This document shows, one piece after another, positions 20,497 through 31,378 of a DNA stretch of 64,000 bases. Position 1 is the stretch's first letter, and each line of letters starts with the position of its first letter. The notes under the pieces are model-generated. The model did no database searches and was not told the DNA's origin. It saw only the letters and a program-made list of their open reading frames with translations. The translations under genes were made by a program, and so were the position numbers. This DNA is from Triticum aestivum (taxonomy: Eukaryota; Streptophyta; Magnoliopsida; Poales; Poaceae), in the NCBI RefSeq assembly GCF_018294505.1, contig NC_057800.1:176300113-176364112 (forward strand). Direction: 5' to 3'.

Positions 20497-21838
20497 GCAT
20501 CAAGTGATTCCAAAAGACCATCCGCATGGAGTTTCTTCATGCGCTTTACACCAATATGACCTAAACGGCAGTGCCACAAATAAGTTGCACTATCATTGTT
20601 AAACTTATATCTTTTGGCTTCAATACTATGAACATGTGTATCACTACTATCAAGATTTAGTAAAAATAGACCACTCATCAAGGGTGCATGACCATAAAAG
20701 ATATTATTCATATAAATAGAACAACCATTATTCTCTGATTTAAATGAATAACCGTCTCGCATCAAACAAGATCCAGATATAATGTTCATGCTTAATGCTC
20801 GCACCAAATAACAATTATTCGGGTCTAAAACCAATCCCGAAGGTAGATGTAGAGGTAGCGTGCCGACGGCGATCACATCGACTTTGGAACCATTTCCCAC
20901 GCACATCGTCACCTCGTCCTTAGCCAATCTTCGCTTAATCCGTAGCCCCTGTTTTGAGTTGCAAATATTAGCAACAGAACTAGTATCAAATAACCAGGGG
21001 CTACTGTGAGCATTAGTAAGGTACACATCAATAACATGTATATCAAATATACCTTTCACTTTGCCATCCTTCTTCTCCACCAAATACTTGGGGCAGTTCC
21101 GCATCCAGTGACTAGTCCCTTTGAAGTAGAAGCACTCAGTCTCAGGCTTAGGTCCAGACTTGGGCTTCATCACTTGAGCAACAACTTATTTGTCGTTCTT
21201 CTTGAAGTTCCCCTTCTTCCCTTTACCCTTTTTCTTGAAACTAGTGGTCTTGTTGACCATCAACACTTGATGCTCCTTCTTGATTTCTACCTCCGCAGCC
21301 TTTAGCATTGCGAAGAGCTCAGGAATTGTCTTATCCATCCCTTGCATATTATAGTTCATCACGAAGCTCTTGTAGCTTGGTGGCAGTGATTGAAGAACTC
21401 TGTCAATGACACTATCAACTGGAAGATTAACTGCCAGCTGAGTCAAGTGATTGTGGTACCCAAACATTCTGAGTATATGCTCACTGACAGAACTATTCTC
21501 CTCCATTTTGCAGCTGTAGAACTTATTGGAGACTTCATATCTCTCAATCCGGGCATTTGCTTGAAATATTAACTTCAACTCCAGGAACATCTCATATGCT
21601 CCATGACGTTCAAAACGTCGTTGGAGTCCCGGTTCTAAGCAGTAAAGCATGGCACACTGAACTATCGAGTAGCCATCAGCTTTGCTCTGCTAGGTGTTCA
21701 TAACATCTGGCGTTGCTCCTGCGGCGGGTTTAGCACCTAGCGGTGCTTCCAGGACGTAATTCTTATGTGCAGCAATGAGGATAATCCTCAAGTTATGGAC
21801 CCAGTCCGTGTAATTGCTATCATCATCTTTCAACTTAG
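20410..21838 (-). pseudogene. Copia GAG and protease, 5' truncated (Angela 1)
   Basis: The first readable gag residues, NYTDWVHNLRIILIAA (about 21810), follow directly on the LTR junction, so the N terminus is deleted. One stop lies near 21690 and another at 21186-21188. The CCHC knuckle is damaged: CFYFKGTSHWMRNC has Phe for the second Cys. The protease motif reads LFDTSSVAN instead of the usual Asp-Thr-Gly. The GAG-preintegrase region with LWHCRLGHIGVKRMKKLHAD follows. GAG would form the particle and protease would process the polyprotein; neither could work in this copy. Confidence 0.8.
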
Positions 21839-23076
21839 CTTCCCTTCCCTAGTCCAATTCGGACCCAAGGGGGGCGAAGGAGAGGGAGAGAGGGAGAAGG
21901 AAAGGGGGGCGCCGCCCCCCTTCCCTAGTCCAATTCGGACCCAAGGGGGAAGGGGCGCGCGGTCTGCCCTAGCTGCCCCTCTCTCTATCTCTCTCCACTA
22001 AGGCCCATGAGGCCCATTAGTTACCCCAGGGGGGTTCCGATAACTCTCCGGCATTCCGATTTTATCCGAAACTTCTCCAGAACATTTCCGGTGTCCGAAT
22101 ATAGTCGTCCAATATATCAATCTTTATGTCTCGACCATTTCGAGAATCCTCTTCATGTCCGTAATCACGTACGGGACTCCAAACTACCTTCGGTACATCA
22201 AAACACATAAACTCATAATACCGATCGTCATCTAACGTTAAGCATGTGGACCCTACGGGTTCGAGAACTATGTAGACATGACCGAGACACTTCTCCGGTC
22301 AATTACCAATAGTGGAACCTGGATTCTCATATTGGCTCCTACATATTCTATGAAGATCTTTATCAGTCAAACCGCATAACAACATATGGTGTTCCCTTTG
22401 TCATCGGTTTGTTACTAGCCCGAGATTCGATCGTCGGTATCTCAATACCTAGTTCAATCTCGTTACCGGCAAGTCTCTTTACTCGTTCCGTAATGCAACA
22501 TCCCAGAACTAACTCATTATTTACATTGCTTGCAAGGCTTATAGTGATGTGCATTACCGAGAGGGCCCAAAGATACATCTTCGACAATTCGAGTGACAAA
22601 TCCTAATCTCGATCTATGCCAACTCAACAAACACCATCGGAGACACCTATAGAGCATCTTTATAATCACCCAGTTACGTTGTGACATTTGATAGCACACT
22701 AAGTGTTCCTCCGGTATTCGGGAGTTGCATAATCATAGTCGTAGGAACATGTATAAGTTATGGTGAAAGAAATAGCAATAAACTAAATGGCCATAGTGCT
22801 AAGCTAACAAATGGGTCAAGTCAATCACATCATTCTCTAATGATGTGATCCCGTTCATCAAATGACAACTCAGGTCTATGGCTAGGAAACTTAACCATCT
22901 TTGATTAACGAGCTAGTCAAGTAGAGGCATACTAGTGACACTTTGTTTGTCTATGTATTCACACATGTACTAAGTTTCCGGTTAATACAATTCTAGCATG
23001 AATAATAAACATTTATCATGATATAAGGAAATATAAATAACAACTTTATTATTGCCTCTAGGGCATATTTTCTTCA
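21838..23076 (-). repeat. Truncated 5' LTR of Angela-like element 1
   Basis: Matches the 3' LTR from about 16650 outward with scattered differences. At the break, a CCTAGTCCAATTCGGACC block occurs twice, near 21848 and 21926, whereas the 3' LTR has it once, so a duplication of about 78 bases accompanied the deletion. Confidence 0.8.
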
Positions 23077-23081
23077 ATATG

Positions 23082-23240
23082 GAGATGCTTAGTAATCATG
23101 CTTGGCCTTGTTTAACGTATACTTTAATGTCATGCTTTTGTTTGCCATGATCTTGCATTGTAACATAATTTTTTCTTGCCTCCAACATGTCAACATGTTA
23201 TTCCTGCTCACACATATGCCTAGTTTTCCACTAAGTCTTA
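23082..23240 (+). repeat. Outer long-LTR copy, segment 3 of 4
   Basis: 159 bases between the ATATG duplication of Angela 1 and the Harbinger element. The end (TTTTCCACTAAGTCTTA) corresponds to a CACTAAGTCTGAG block in the chromovirus LTRs (reverse complement near 35280). The last three bases, TTA, are the Harbinger target duplication. Confidence 0.65.
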
Positions 23241-23766
23241 GGTTGTGTTTGGTTGAGCTACAGATTCTCTAATAGCTGTTGTGAGCGGTGAAAAAGCTGT
23301 TGTGAACTTTCAGCTGTGGAAAATCTAGAAGCTGTTTGGCTGAAACTATAGATTTGACTATGAATTGTCTAGAATGACCCTGGGAAGTGAGTCTATATTT
23401 TTATGTGCAACTTGACCATAAAATAGTGATATGTACATTGCTAGGCAATAGAACGGCCGTTTTGCAAAGGAAAATTATGATGGGTTAGATGATTCACAGC
23501 TAACATCGTACAAATACAACGATTATACTTTCATGTTACATGTTACATACAAATAGATATTGACCCTATAATAACTTTACAAAAGGCATGCACCATAGAA
23601 TATACATATGGTTCACATGATGACGAGCTCCATCAAGATAGCTAACCTATGTTGCTATCGCAAGACAAGCATCGACTATCCTACTACAAATAGTATCCAT
23701 CGACTATCCTAACATATGGTTCTCCTCCTCTTCAACAGAATCCGCTTGTGGTGTTGCTACTTCCCG

Positions 23767-23975
23767 TCATAGCAATGGAGGCACATACTCATCGTTAGCA
23801 TCACATTTATCAAAAGAATTGTCACTCAACTTGCTATCACGAATGAAGTTGTGCAATGGGCAAGCAATGATGATATGCTTTTGCGTACGAGGTGAGAAAC
23901 TAGGAACCCCTTTCAATATGCGCCATTTCTGCTTGAGCACCCCAAAAGCACGCTCAATGACATTTGCATTCTTCC
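23767..23975 (-). pseudogene. Harbinger transposase, C-terminal fragment
   Basis: The minus-strand reading NANVIERAFGVLKQKWRIL continues into HIIIACPLHNFIRDSKL and stops at 23767. This is the C-terminal part of the DDE_Tnp_4 / HARBI1-like transposase. The Glu in VIERAFG is the third catalytic acidic residue; the two upstream aspartates are missing. It is joined directly to the Myb/SANT fragment, so an internal deletion removed most of the enzyme. Normal length would be several hundred residues; fewer than 70 remain. Confidence 0.8.
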
Positions 23976-23987
23976 CGTTCTCGCTTC

Positions 23988-24122
23988 TCATTTCTCCAAA
24001 ACATTCTTCCAACCCTTCTTATTTAAATAACTTATCGGCATATTCCCATTTTCAACCTGTTCTCTGAATATTTCTATGATTTTCTTCATATTCGCATCAT
24101 CCCACACCGTTTTTTCAGTCAT
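23988..24122 (-). pseudogene. Harbinger ORF1 (Myb/SANT-like DNA-binding protein), N-terminal fragment
   Basis: The ATG at 24122-24120 begins MTEKTVWDDANMKKIIEIF, and the frame continues 44 codons to a TGA at 23990-23988. TVWDD...N and LNKKGWKNVLEK match the Myb/SANT-like domain (Myb_DNA-bind_3 type) in the second protein of plant PIF/Harbinger elements, which helps the transposase bind DNA and enter the nucleus. Right after the stop the sequence resembles the next residues of such domains for a few codons, then switches to transposase. Confidence 0.7.
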
Positions 24123-24656
24123 TCTTCAATCAAGCAAAACAATGGCATAACAATAGATCAATATATATATGGTCTAGAAAGGAATTATGTAGCAACCTGC
24201 AGTAAGCAGTCATCCAATGTACAACGAAATGAAATAAGTAGTCATCAATAAATAGCTACTGTAAAGGAACATACAACAATGTGCATCAAGTATTCATCAA
24301 AATTTCTTCCACTTCACATCAATATACAATAATATGACAACCAATATGCATCATCCCATCAAAATTTCATCCAATATACATCATCAATAGACAACAATAT
24401 GACAAATCAAAATAAATCCATCCTATTTCAACTTGTACAGGAGGCGGGAGGGGGGATAAGGGAGTGGGAGGAAGGGGAGCATCTACCTTTCAGAGTGGAG
24501 GTAGGAGCTCACGTCGGAGCTGCGGGAGGCGTCGCCGATGGCAGGGCACGCGGAGGTGGAGGAAGGCGCCCCTTGCTGGTCCGGTGGTCCTAGCGGGTTG
24601 TTGACGTGGAGAGGTCCGGCAAGCAGTAGTGGAGGGGTCTCGACGGGAAGGCGGTC
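24123..24656 (-). other. Harbinger 5' region, no gene seen
   Basis: Upstream of the ORF1 fragment on the minus strand. 24130-24420 is A/T-rich with repeated ACAATATGAC/ATCATC words; 24430-24656 is G-rich on the plus strand. It continues, after the two inserted elements, at 47257-47302 and 60743-61076. It is probably promoter and 5' leader. Confidence 0.45.
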
Positions 24657-24662
24657 TGTAAC

Positions 24663-26414
24663 TGTTGGAAATATGCCCTAGAGGCAATAATAAAAGTGTT
24701 ATTATTATATTTCTTTGTTCATGATAATAGTCTTTTATTCATGCTATAACTGTATTATCCGGAAATCGTAATACACGTGTGAATACATAGACCACAATAT
24801 GTCCCTAGTGAGCCTCTAGTTGACTAGCTCGTTGTGATCAACAGATAGTCATGGTTTCCTGGCTATGGACATTGGATGTCGTTGATAACGGGATCACATC
24901 ATTAGGAGAATGATGTGATGGACAAGACCCAATCCTAAGCCTAGCATAGAGATCATGTAGTTCGTATGCTATAGCTTTTCTAATGTCAAGTATCTTTTCC
25001 TTAGACCATGAGATTGTGCAACTCCCGGATACCGTAGGAGTGCTTTGGGTGTACCAAACGTCACAACGTAACTGGGTGGCTATAAAGGTGCATTACAGGT
25101 ATCTCCGAAAGTTTTTGTTGGGTTGGCACGAATCGAGACTGGGATTTGTCACTCCGTGTAAACGGAGAGGTATCTCTAGGCCCACTCGGTAGGACATCAT
25201 CATAATGTGCACAATGTGACCAAGGGGTTGATCACGGGATGATGTGTTACGGAACGAGTAAAGAGACTTGCCGGTAACGAGATTGAACAAGGTATCGGTA
25301 TACCGACGATCGAATCTCGGGCAAGTAAAATACCGCTAGACAAGGGAATTGTATACAGGATCGATTGAGTCCTTGACATCGTGGTTCATCCGATGAGATC
25401 ATCGCGGAACATGTGGGAGCCAACATGGGTATCCAGATCCCGCTGTTGGTTATTGACCAGAGAACGTCTCGGTCATGTCTGCATGGTTCCCGAACCCGTA
25501 GGGTCTACACACTTAAGGTTCGATGACGCTAGGGTTATAAAGGAAGTTTGTATGTGGTTACCAAATGTTTTTCGGAGTCCCAGATGAGATCCCGGACGTC
25601 ACGAGGAGTTCCGGAATGGTCCGGAGGTAAAGAATTATATATGGAAAGTTGTTGTTCGGGTTCCGGAAAAAGTTCGGGTTTTTTCGGTATTGTACCGGGA
25701 AGCTTCCAGAAGGTTCCGGAGGATTCCGGAGGGGTCCGGAGGTCCGGAAATTGTTCCACCACGTCCAATACAGTAGCATGGGCTGTAAGGGGGCGCCCTA
25801 GCCTTAATGGGCCAAGGGCACCAGCCCCCCCAAGGCCCATGCGCATGGGAAGGGGAAAACCCTAAGGGGGAGGGCCTCCACTTGACTTGGGAGGCACTCC
25901 TCCCCCCTTGGTCGCCGCCCCCAACCCTAGATGGGATCTAAGGGGGCCGGCCCCCTCTTCCCCCCACCTATAAATAGTGGAGGGGTGGGAGGGCAGCCGC
26001 ACCACAAGTTTTGGCGCAGCCCTCCCCCTCTCCCAAGTACTTCTCCTCTCCCCGGTGCTTGGCGAAGCCCTACAGGATTGCCACACTCCTCCACCACCAC
26101 CACGCCGTTGTGCTGCTGCTGGACGGAGTCTTCCTCAACCTCTCCCTCTCTCCTTGCTGGATCAAGGCATGGGAGACGTCACCGGGCTGTACGTGTGTTG
26201 AACGCGGAGGTGCCGTCCGTTCGGCACTAGGATCTCCGGTGATTTGGATCACGACGAGTACGACTCCTTCAACCCCGTTCTCTTGAACGCTTCCGCTTAG
26301 CGATCTACAAGGGTATGTAGATGCACTCTCCTTCCCCTCGTTGTTGGTTTCTCCATAGATAGATCTTGGTGACACGTAGGAAAATTTTTTGAATTTCTGC
26401 TACGTTCCCCAACA
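24663..26414 (+). repeat. 5' LTR of Angela-like element 2 (1752 bp)
   Basis: Starts TGTTGGAAATATGCCC and ends CCCCAACA. A TATAAATA box lies at 25969-25976. A C/G-rich stretch of repeated TTCCGGA words occurs at 25600-25750. Reading frames on both strands at 25535-26286 are not genes. Confidence 0.9.
25969..25976 (+). promoter_or_regulatory. TATA box of Angela 2 5' LTR
   Basis: TATAAATA preceded by CCCCCACC and followed by GTGGAGGGG. The same box is at 32684-32691 in the 3' LTR. Confidence 0.65.
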
Positions 26415-26415
26415 G

Positions 26416-26431
26416 TGGCATCATGAGCTAG
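26416..26431 (+). other. Degenerate primer binding site of Angela 2
   Basis: TGGCATCATGAGCTAG directly after the 5' LTR resembles the initiator-Met primer site TGGTATCAGAGC with changes, so priming efficiency is doubtful. Confidence 0.5.
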
Positions 26432-27808
26432 GTCTATTGCGTAGATTCTTTGCACGAGTAGAACACAAAGTAGTTGTGGGCGTTGATTTTGTTCAATATG
26501 CTTACCGTTACTAGTCCAATCTTGTTTCGACGGTATTGTGGGATGAAGCGGCCCGGACCGACCTTACACGTACTCTTACGTGAGACAGGTTCCACCGATT
26601 GACATGCACTTGGTGCATAAGGTGGCTAGCGGGTGCCAGTCTCTCCCACTTTAGTCGGAACGGATTCGATGAAAAGGGTCCTTATGAAGGGTAAATAGCA
26701 ATTGACATATCACGTTGTGGTTTTGCGTAGGTAAGAAACGTTCTTGCTAGAAACCCATAGCAGCCACGTAAAACATGCAAACAACAATTAGAGGACGTCT
26801 AACTTGTTTTTGCAGGGTATGCTATGTGATGTGATATGGCCAGAAGTTGTGATGAATGATGAATTGTGATGTATGAGATCATGTTCTTGTAATAGGAATC
26901 ACGACTTGCATGTCGATGAGTATGACAACCGGCAGGAGCCATAGGAGTTGTCTTTATTTATTGTATAACCTGCGTGTCATTGAAGAACACCATGTAAATT
27001 ACTTTACTTTATTGCTAAACGCGTTAGCCATAGAAGTAGAAGTAGTCGTTGGCGTGACAACTTCATGAAGACACGATGATGGAGATCATGGTGTCAAGCC
27101 GGTGACAAGATGATCATGGAGCCCCGAAGATGGAGATCAATGGAGCTATACGATATTGGCCATATCATGTCACAACTATATAATTGCATGTGATGTTTAT
27201 TATGTTTATGCATCTTGTTTACTTAGGACGACGGTAGTAAATAAGATGATCCCTTACAAAAATTTCAAGAAGTGTTCTCCCCTAACTATGCACCGTTGCT
27301 ACAGTTCGTCGCTTCTAAGCACCACGTGATGATCGGGTGTGATGGATTCTTACGTTCACATACAACGGGTGTAAGACAGTTTTACACAGCGAAAACACTT
27401 AGGGTTAACTTGACGAGCCTAGCATGTGCAGACATGGCCTCGGAACACGGGACCGAAAGGTCGAGCATGAGTCGTATAGTAGATACGATCAACATGAAGA
27501 TGTTCACCGATGATGACTAGTCCGTCTCACGTGATGATCGAACACGGCCTAGTTGACTCGGATCATGTAATCACTTAGATGACCAGAGGGATGTCTATCT
27601 GAGTGGGAGTTCATAAGATGAACTTAATTATCCTGAACATAGTCAAAAGATCTTTGCAAATTATGTCATAAGCTCGCGCTTTAGTTCCACTGTTTAGATA
27701 TGTTCCTAGAGAAAATATAGTTGAAAGTTGATAGTAGCGATTATGCGATCAGTAGAAAGCTTATGTCCTTAATGCACCGCTCAGTGTGCTGAACCCCAAA
27801 CATCATCT
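26432..27808 (+). other. Untranslated leader of Angela 2
   Basis: About 1.4 kb between primer site and first gag text. It contains no supported gene; a short frame at 27272-27520 has no recognisable motif. Confidence 0.5.
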
Positions 27809-28480
27809 GTGGATGTTGCAAACATCGGACATACATGTTTTGATAACTACGTGATAGTTCAGTTAAATGGTTTAAGTAGAGGCACCAAAGACGTTTTTCG
27901 AAACATCGCGGAACATATGAGATGTTTTCGAGGGCTGAAATTGGGATTTCAGGCTCGTGCCCACGTCAAGAGGTATAAGACCTCCGACGATTTTCTTAAC
28001 CTGCAAACTAAGGGAGAAAAGCTCAATCGTTGAGCTTGTGCTCAGATTGTCTGAGTGCAACAATCACTTGAATCGAGTGGGAGTTGATCTTCTAGATGAG
28101 ATAGTGATGTTTCTCCAAAGTCATTGCCACCAAGCTGCAAGAGCTTTGTGATGAACTATAACAAATCAGGGATAGATATGATGATCCTTGAGATATTCAT
28201 GATGTTTGACACCGCGAAAGTAGAAATCAAGAAGGAGCATCAATTGTTGATGGTTGTTGAAACCACTAGTTTCAAGAAGGGCAAGGGCAAAAAGGGATAC
28301 TTCATGAAACGGCAAATCAGTTGCTGCACCAGTGAAGAAACCCGAGGTTGAACCCAAACCTGAGACTAAGTGCTTCTGTGATAAGGGGAACAACCACTGG
28401 AGCAGAATTACCCTAGATACTTGGTAGATAAGAAGGCTGGCAAAGTCGATAGAAGTATATTGGATATACATTATGTTAAT
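27809..28480 (+). pseudogene. Decayed GAG region of Angela 2
   Basis: Fragments in several frames keep family-type text: SFVMNYNKSGIDMMILEIF with KKEHQLLMVVETTSFKKGKG near 28150-28290, and a knuckle remnant CFCDKGNNHW near 28370 that lacks the CCHC spacing. The piece at 27809-28033 (LNGLSRGTKDVFRNIAEHM) precedes it. Multiple stops show this gag is dead. Confidence 0.7.
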
Positions 28481-28759
28481 GTGTACTTTACTAGTACTCC
28501 TAGTAGCACCAGGGTATTAAGATATCGGTTCAGTTGCTAAGTGTTAGTAACTCGAAATAAAAGAGCTACGGAATAAACGGAGACTAGCTAAAGATGAGCT
28601 GACGATATATGTTGGAAGTGTTTCCAAGTTTGATGTGATCAAACATCGCACGCTCCCTCTACCATCAAGATTAGTATTAAACCTGAATGGTTTATTGAAT
28701 CTCGATCATAGGGATACACATTTTCATGCCAAAAGATATAAGATAGTAATGATAGTACC

Positions 28760-29720
28760 ACTTACTTGTGGCACTGCCATGTAAGTCATAATGGTATAAA
28801 ACGCATGAAGAAGCTCCATGTTGATGGATCTTTGGACTCACTCGGTTTTGAAAAGTTTGAGACATGCGAACCATGTCTATTGGTGTATACGCATGAAGAA
28901 GCTCCATGCAGATGGATCGTTTGGACTCACTTGATTTTGAATCACTTGAGATATGCAAATCATACCACATGGGCAAGATGACTGAAAAGCCTCGGTTTCA
29001 GTAAGATGGAACAAGATAGCAACTTGTTGGAAGTAACACATTTTGATGTGTGTGGTCCAATGAGTGCTGAGGCATGCAGTGAATATCGTTATGTTCTTAC
29101 TTCACAGATGATTCGAGTAGATGTTGAGTATATTTACTTGATGAAACACAAGTATGAATTATTGAATGGTTCAAGTAATTTCAGAGTGAAGTTTGAAAGG
29201 ATAGAATGTCTATGATATGATCATAGAGATGAGTATCTGAGTTACGAGTTTTGGCACACAATTAAGACATTGTGGAAATTGTTTCACAATTAATACCACC
29301 TGGAACACCATAGTTTGATGGTGTGTCCGAACATCATAGTTGCACTCTATTGGATATGGTGCGTACCATGATGTCTCTTATCGAATTACCACTGTCATTC
29401 ATGGGCTGGCATTAGAGACAACCACATTCACTTTAAATAGGGCACCACGTAATTCTGTTGAGATGACACCGTATGAATTATGGTTTAGAGAAATCTAAGT
29501 TGTCGTTTCTTAAAAGTTTGGGGCTGCGACGCTTATGTGAAAAAGTTTCAGGTTGATAAGCTCGAACCCAAAGGGGATAAAATGCATCTTCATAGGACAC
29601 CCAAAACAGTTGGGTATACCTCCTAATTCAGATCCAAAAGCAATAGGGATTGTTTCTTGAATCGGGTCCTTTCTCGAAGAAAGGTTTGTCTCGAAAAATT
29701 GAGTAGGAGGATGGTGGAGA
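28760..29720 (+). pseudogene. Decayed integrase region of Angela 2
   Basis: The pre-integrase finger remnant WHCHVSHNGIKRMKKLHVDG (28769 onward) has a neighbouring duplicated segment: ATGAAGAAGCTCCATG-type text occurs at 28805 and 28892. The core remnant THFDVCGPMSAEA (about 29039) keeps the first Asp. The second Asp and the Glu are not readable in a continuous frame because of stops and indels near 29220-29400. LKSLGLRRLCEKVSG-type remnants follow to about 29560. Confidence 0.7.
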
Positions 29721-29753
29721 CTTGATGAGGTTATTGAACCGTCACTTCAACTA

Positions 29754-31200
29754 GTGTGTAGTAGGGCACAGGAAGTTGTTCCTGTGGCACCTACACCAAC
29801 TGAAGTAGAAGCTTATGATAGTAATCATGAAGTTTCAGATCAAGTCACTACCGTACCTCGTAGGGTCACAAGGATACGTACTACTTCAGAGTGGTACAGT
29901 AATCCTGTCTTGAAGGTCATGTTGCTAGACAACAATGAACCTACGAGCTATGGAGAAGCGATGGTGGGCCCAAATTCCGACAAATGGTTAGAAGCCATGA
30001 AATCCGAGATAGGATCCATGTATCAGAACAAAGCATGGACTTTGGTAGACTTGCCCGATGATCGGCAAGCCATTGAGATAAATGGATCTTTAAGAAGAAG
30101 ACAGACGTGGATGGTAATGTCACCATCTATGAAGCTCGACTTGTGGCGAAGAATTTTTCACAAGTTCAAAGAGTTGACTACGATGAGATTTTCTCATCCG
30201 TAGCGATGCTTAAGTCCGTCGGAATCATGTTAGCATTAGTTGCATTTATGAAATCTGGCAGATGGATGTCAAGACAAGTTTCCTTACCATTTTTCATAAG
30301 GAAAGGTTGTATGTGATACAATCAGAAAAGTTTTATTGATCCTAAGGATGCTAAAAGGTATGCTGGCTCCAGCAATCCTTCTAAGGACTGGAGTAAGCAT
30401 CTCGGAGTTGGAATGTACGCTTTGATAAGATGATCAAAGATTTTGGGTCTATACAAAGTTTGTGAGAAACTTGTATTTCCAAAGAAGTGAGTGGGAGCAC
30501 TATAGAATTTCTGATGAGTATATGTTGTTGACATATTGATGATCAGAAATGATGTAGAATTTCTAGAAAGCATATAGGGTTATTTGAAAGGTGTTTTTCA
30601 ATAGAAAACCTGGATTAAGCTACTTAAACATTGAGCATCAAGACCTATGAGGATAGATCAAAATGCTTAATAATACTTTCAAATGAGCACATACCTTGAC
30701 ATGATCTTGAAGGTGTTCAAGATGGATCAGTCAAAGAAGGAGTTCTTGCCTGAGTAGTAAGGTACGAAGTTAAGACTTAAAGCTCGACCACGGCAGAAAA
30801 GAGAGAAAGGACGAAGGTCGTCCCCTATGTTTCAGACATAGGCTCTATAGTATGCTATGCTGTGTACCGCACCGGAAGTGTGCCTTGCCATGAGTCAGTC
30901 AAGGGGTACAAGAATGATCCAGGAATGGATCATTGGACAGCGGTCAAAATTGTCCTTGGAGTAAATAAGGACATGTTTCTCGATTATGGAGGTGATAAAG
31001 AGTTCGGCGTAAAGGGTTACGTCGATGCAAGCTTAAACACCTATCCGAGTGACTCTGAGTAGTAAACCGGATACGTATAGTGGAACAACCATTTGGAATA
31101 GCTCCAAGTGGAGCATGGAAGCAGCATTTACAATATGACATAGAGAATTGCGAAGTACATACGGATCTGAATGTTACAGATCCGTTGACTAAAACCTCTC
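29754..31200 (+). pseudogene. Decayed reverse transcriptase and RNase H of Angela 2
   Basis: 29754-30203 encodes the linker and RT start (YSNPVLKVMLLDNNEPTSYG). 30107-30316 shows ARLVAKNFSQVQRVDYDEIF in another frame. The YVDD catalytic box is not readable in any continuous frame around 30520-30550. RNase H remnants (DYGGDKEFGVKGYVDASL, about 30980) are followed by HTDLNVTDPLTK near 31160. At least ten frame breaks are evident. Confidence 0.7.
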
Positions 31201-31239
31201 TCACAAGCAGAACATGATCAAACCCCAGAACTCATTGAG

Positions 31240-31350
31240 TCTTAATCACATGATGATGTGAACTAGTTTAATGACACTAGTAAACTCTTTGGATGTTGGT
31301 CACATGGTGATGTGACCTGTCAGTGTTAATCACATGGTGATGTGAACTAG
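31240..31350 (+). repeat. Three CACATGRTGATGTGA repeats before the 3' LTR
   Basis: Near-palindromic units at about 31248, 31301 and 31332 read CACATGATGATGTGA or CACATGGTGATGTGA. They lie between the RNase H remnant and the polypurine tract (GCAAGTGGGAGAC, 31366-31378). Confidence 0.7.
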
Positions 31351-31378
31351 ATTATTGACTCTAGTGCAAGTGGGAGAC

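Larger units (their letters stand above)
16153..23076 (-). mobile_element. Angela/BARE-like copia retrotransposon 1, 5' end deleted
   Basis: Minus-strand element with target duplication ATATG at 16148-16152 and 23077-23081. On the minus strand its LTR starts TGAAGGAAATATGCCCTAGA and ends CCCAACA. The 3' LTR is complete (16153-17888). The 5' LTR is reduced to its first part (about 21838-23076), and the missing piece includes the rest of that LTR, the primer binding site and the start of gag. The order GAG, protease, integrase, reverse transcriptase, RNase H is the copia order. Coding is largely readable, with several stops and frameshifts. Confidence 0.88.

Noticed and set aside
25535..26375. 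Frames of about 70-105 codons on both strands, repeated at 32260-32945
   Set aside because: LTR sequence of Angela 2; repetition reflects the two LTRs.
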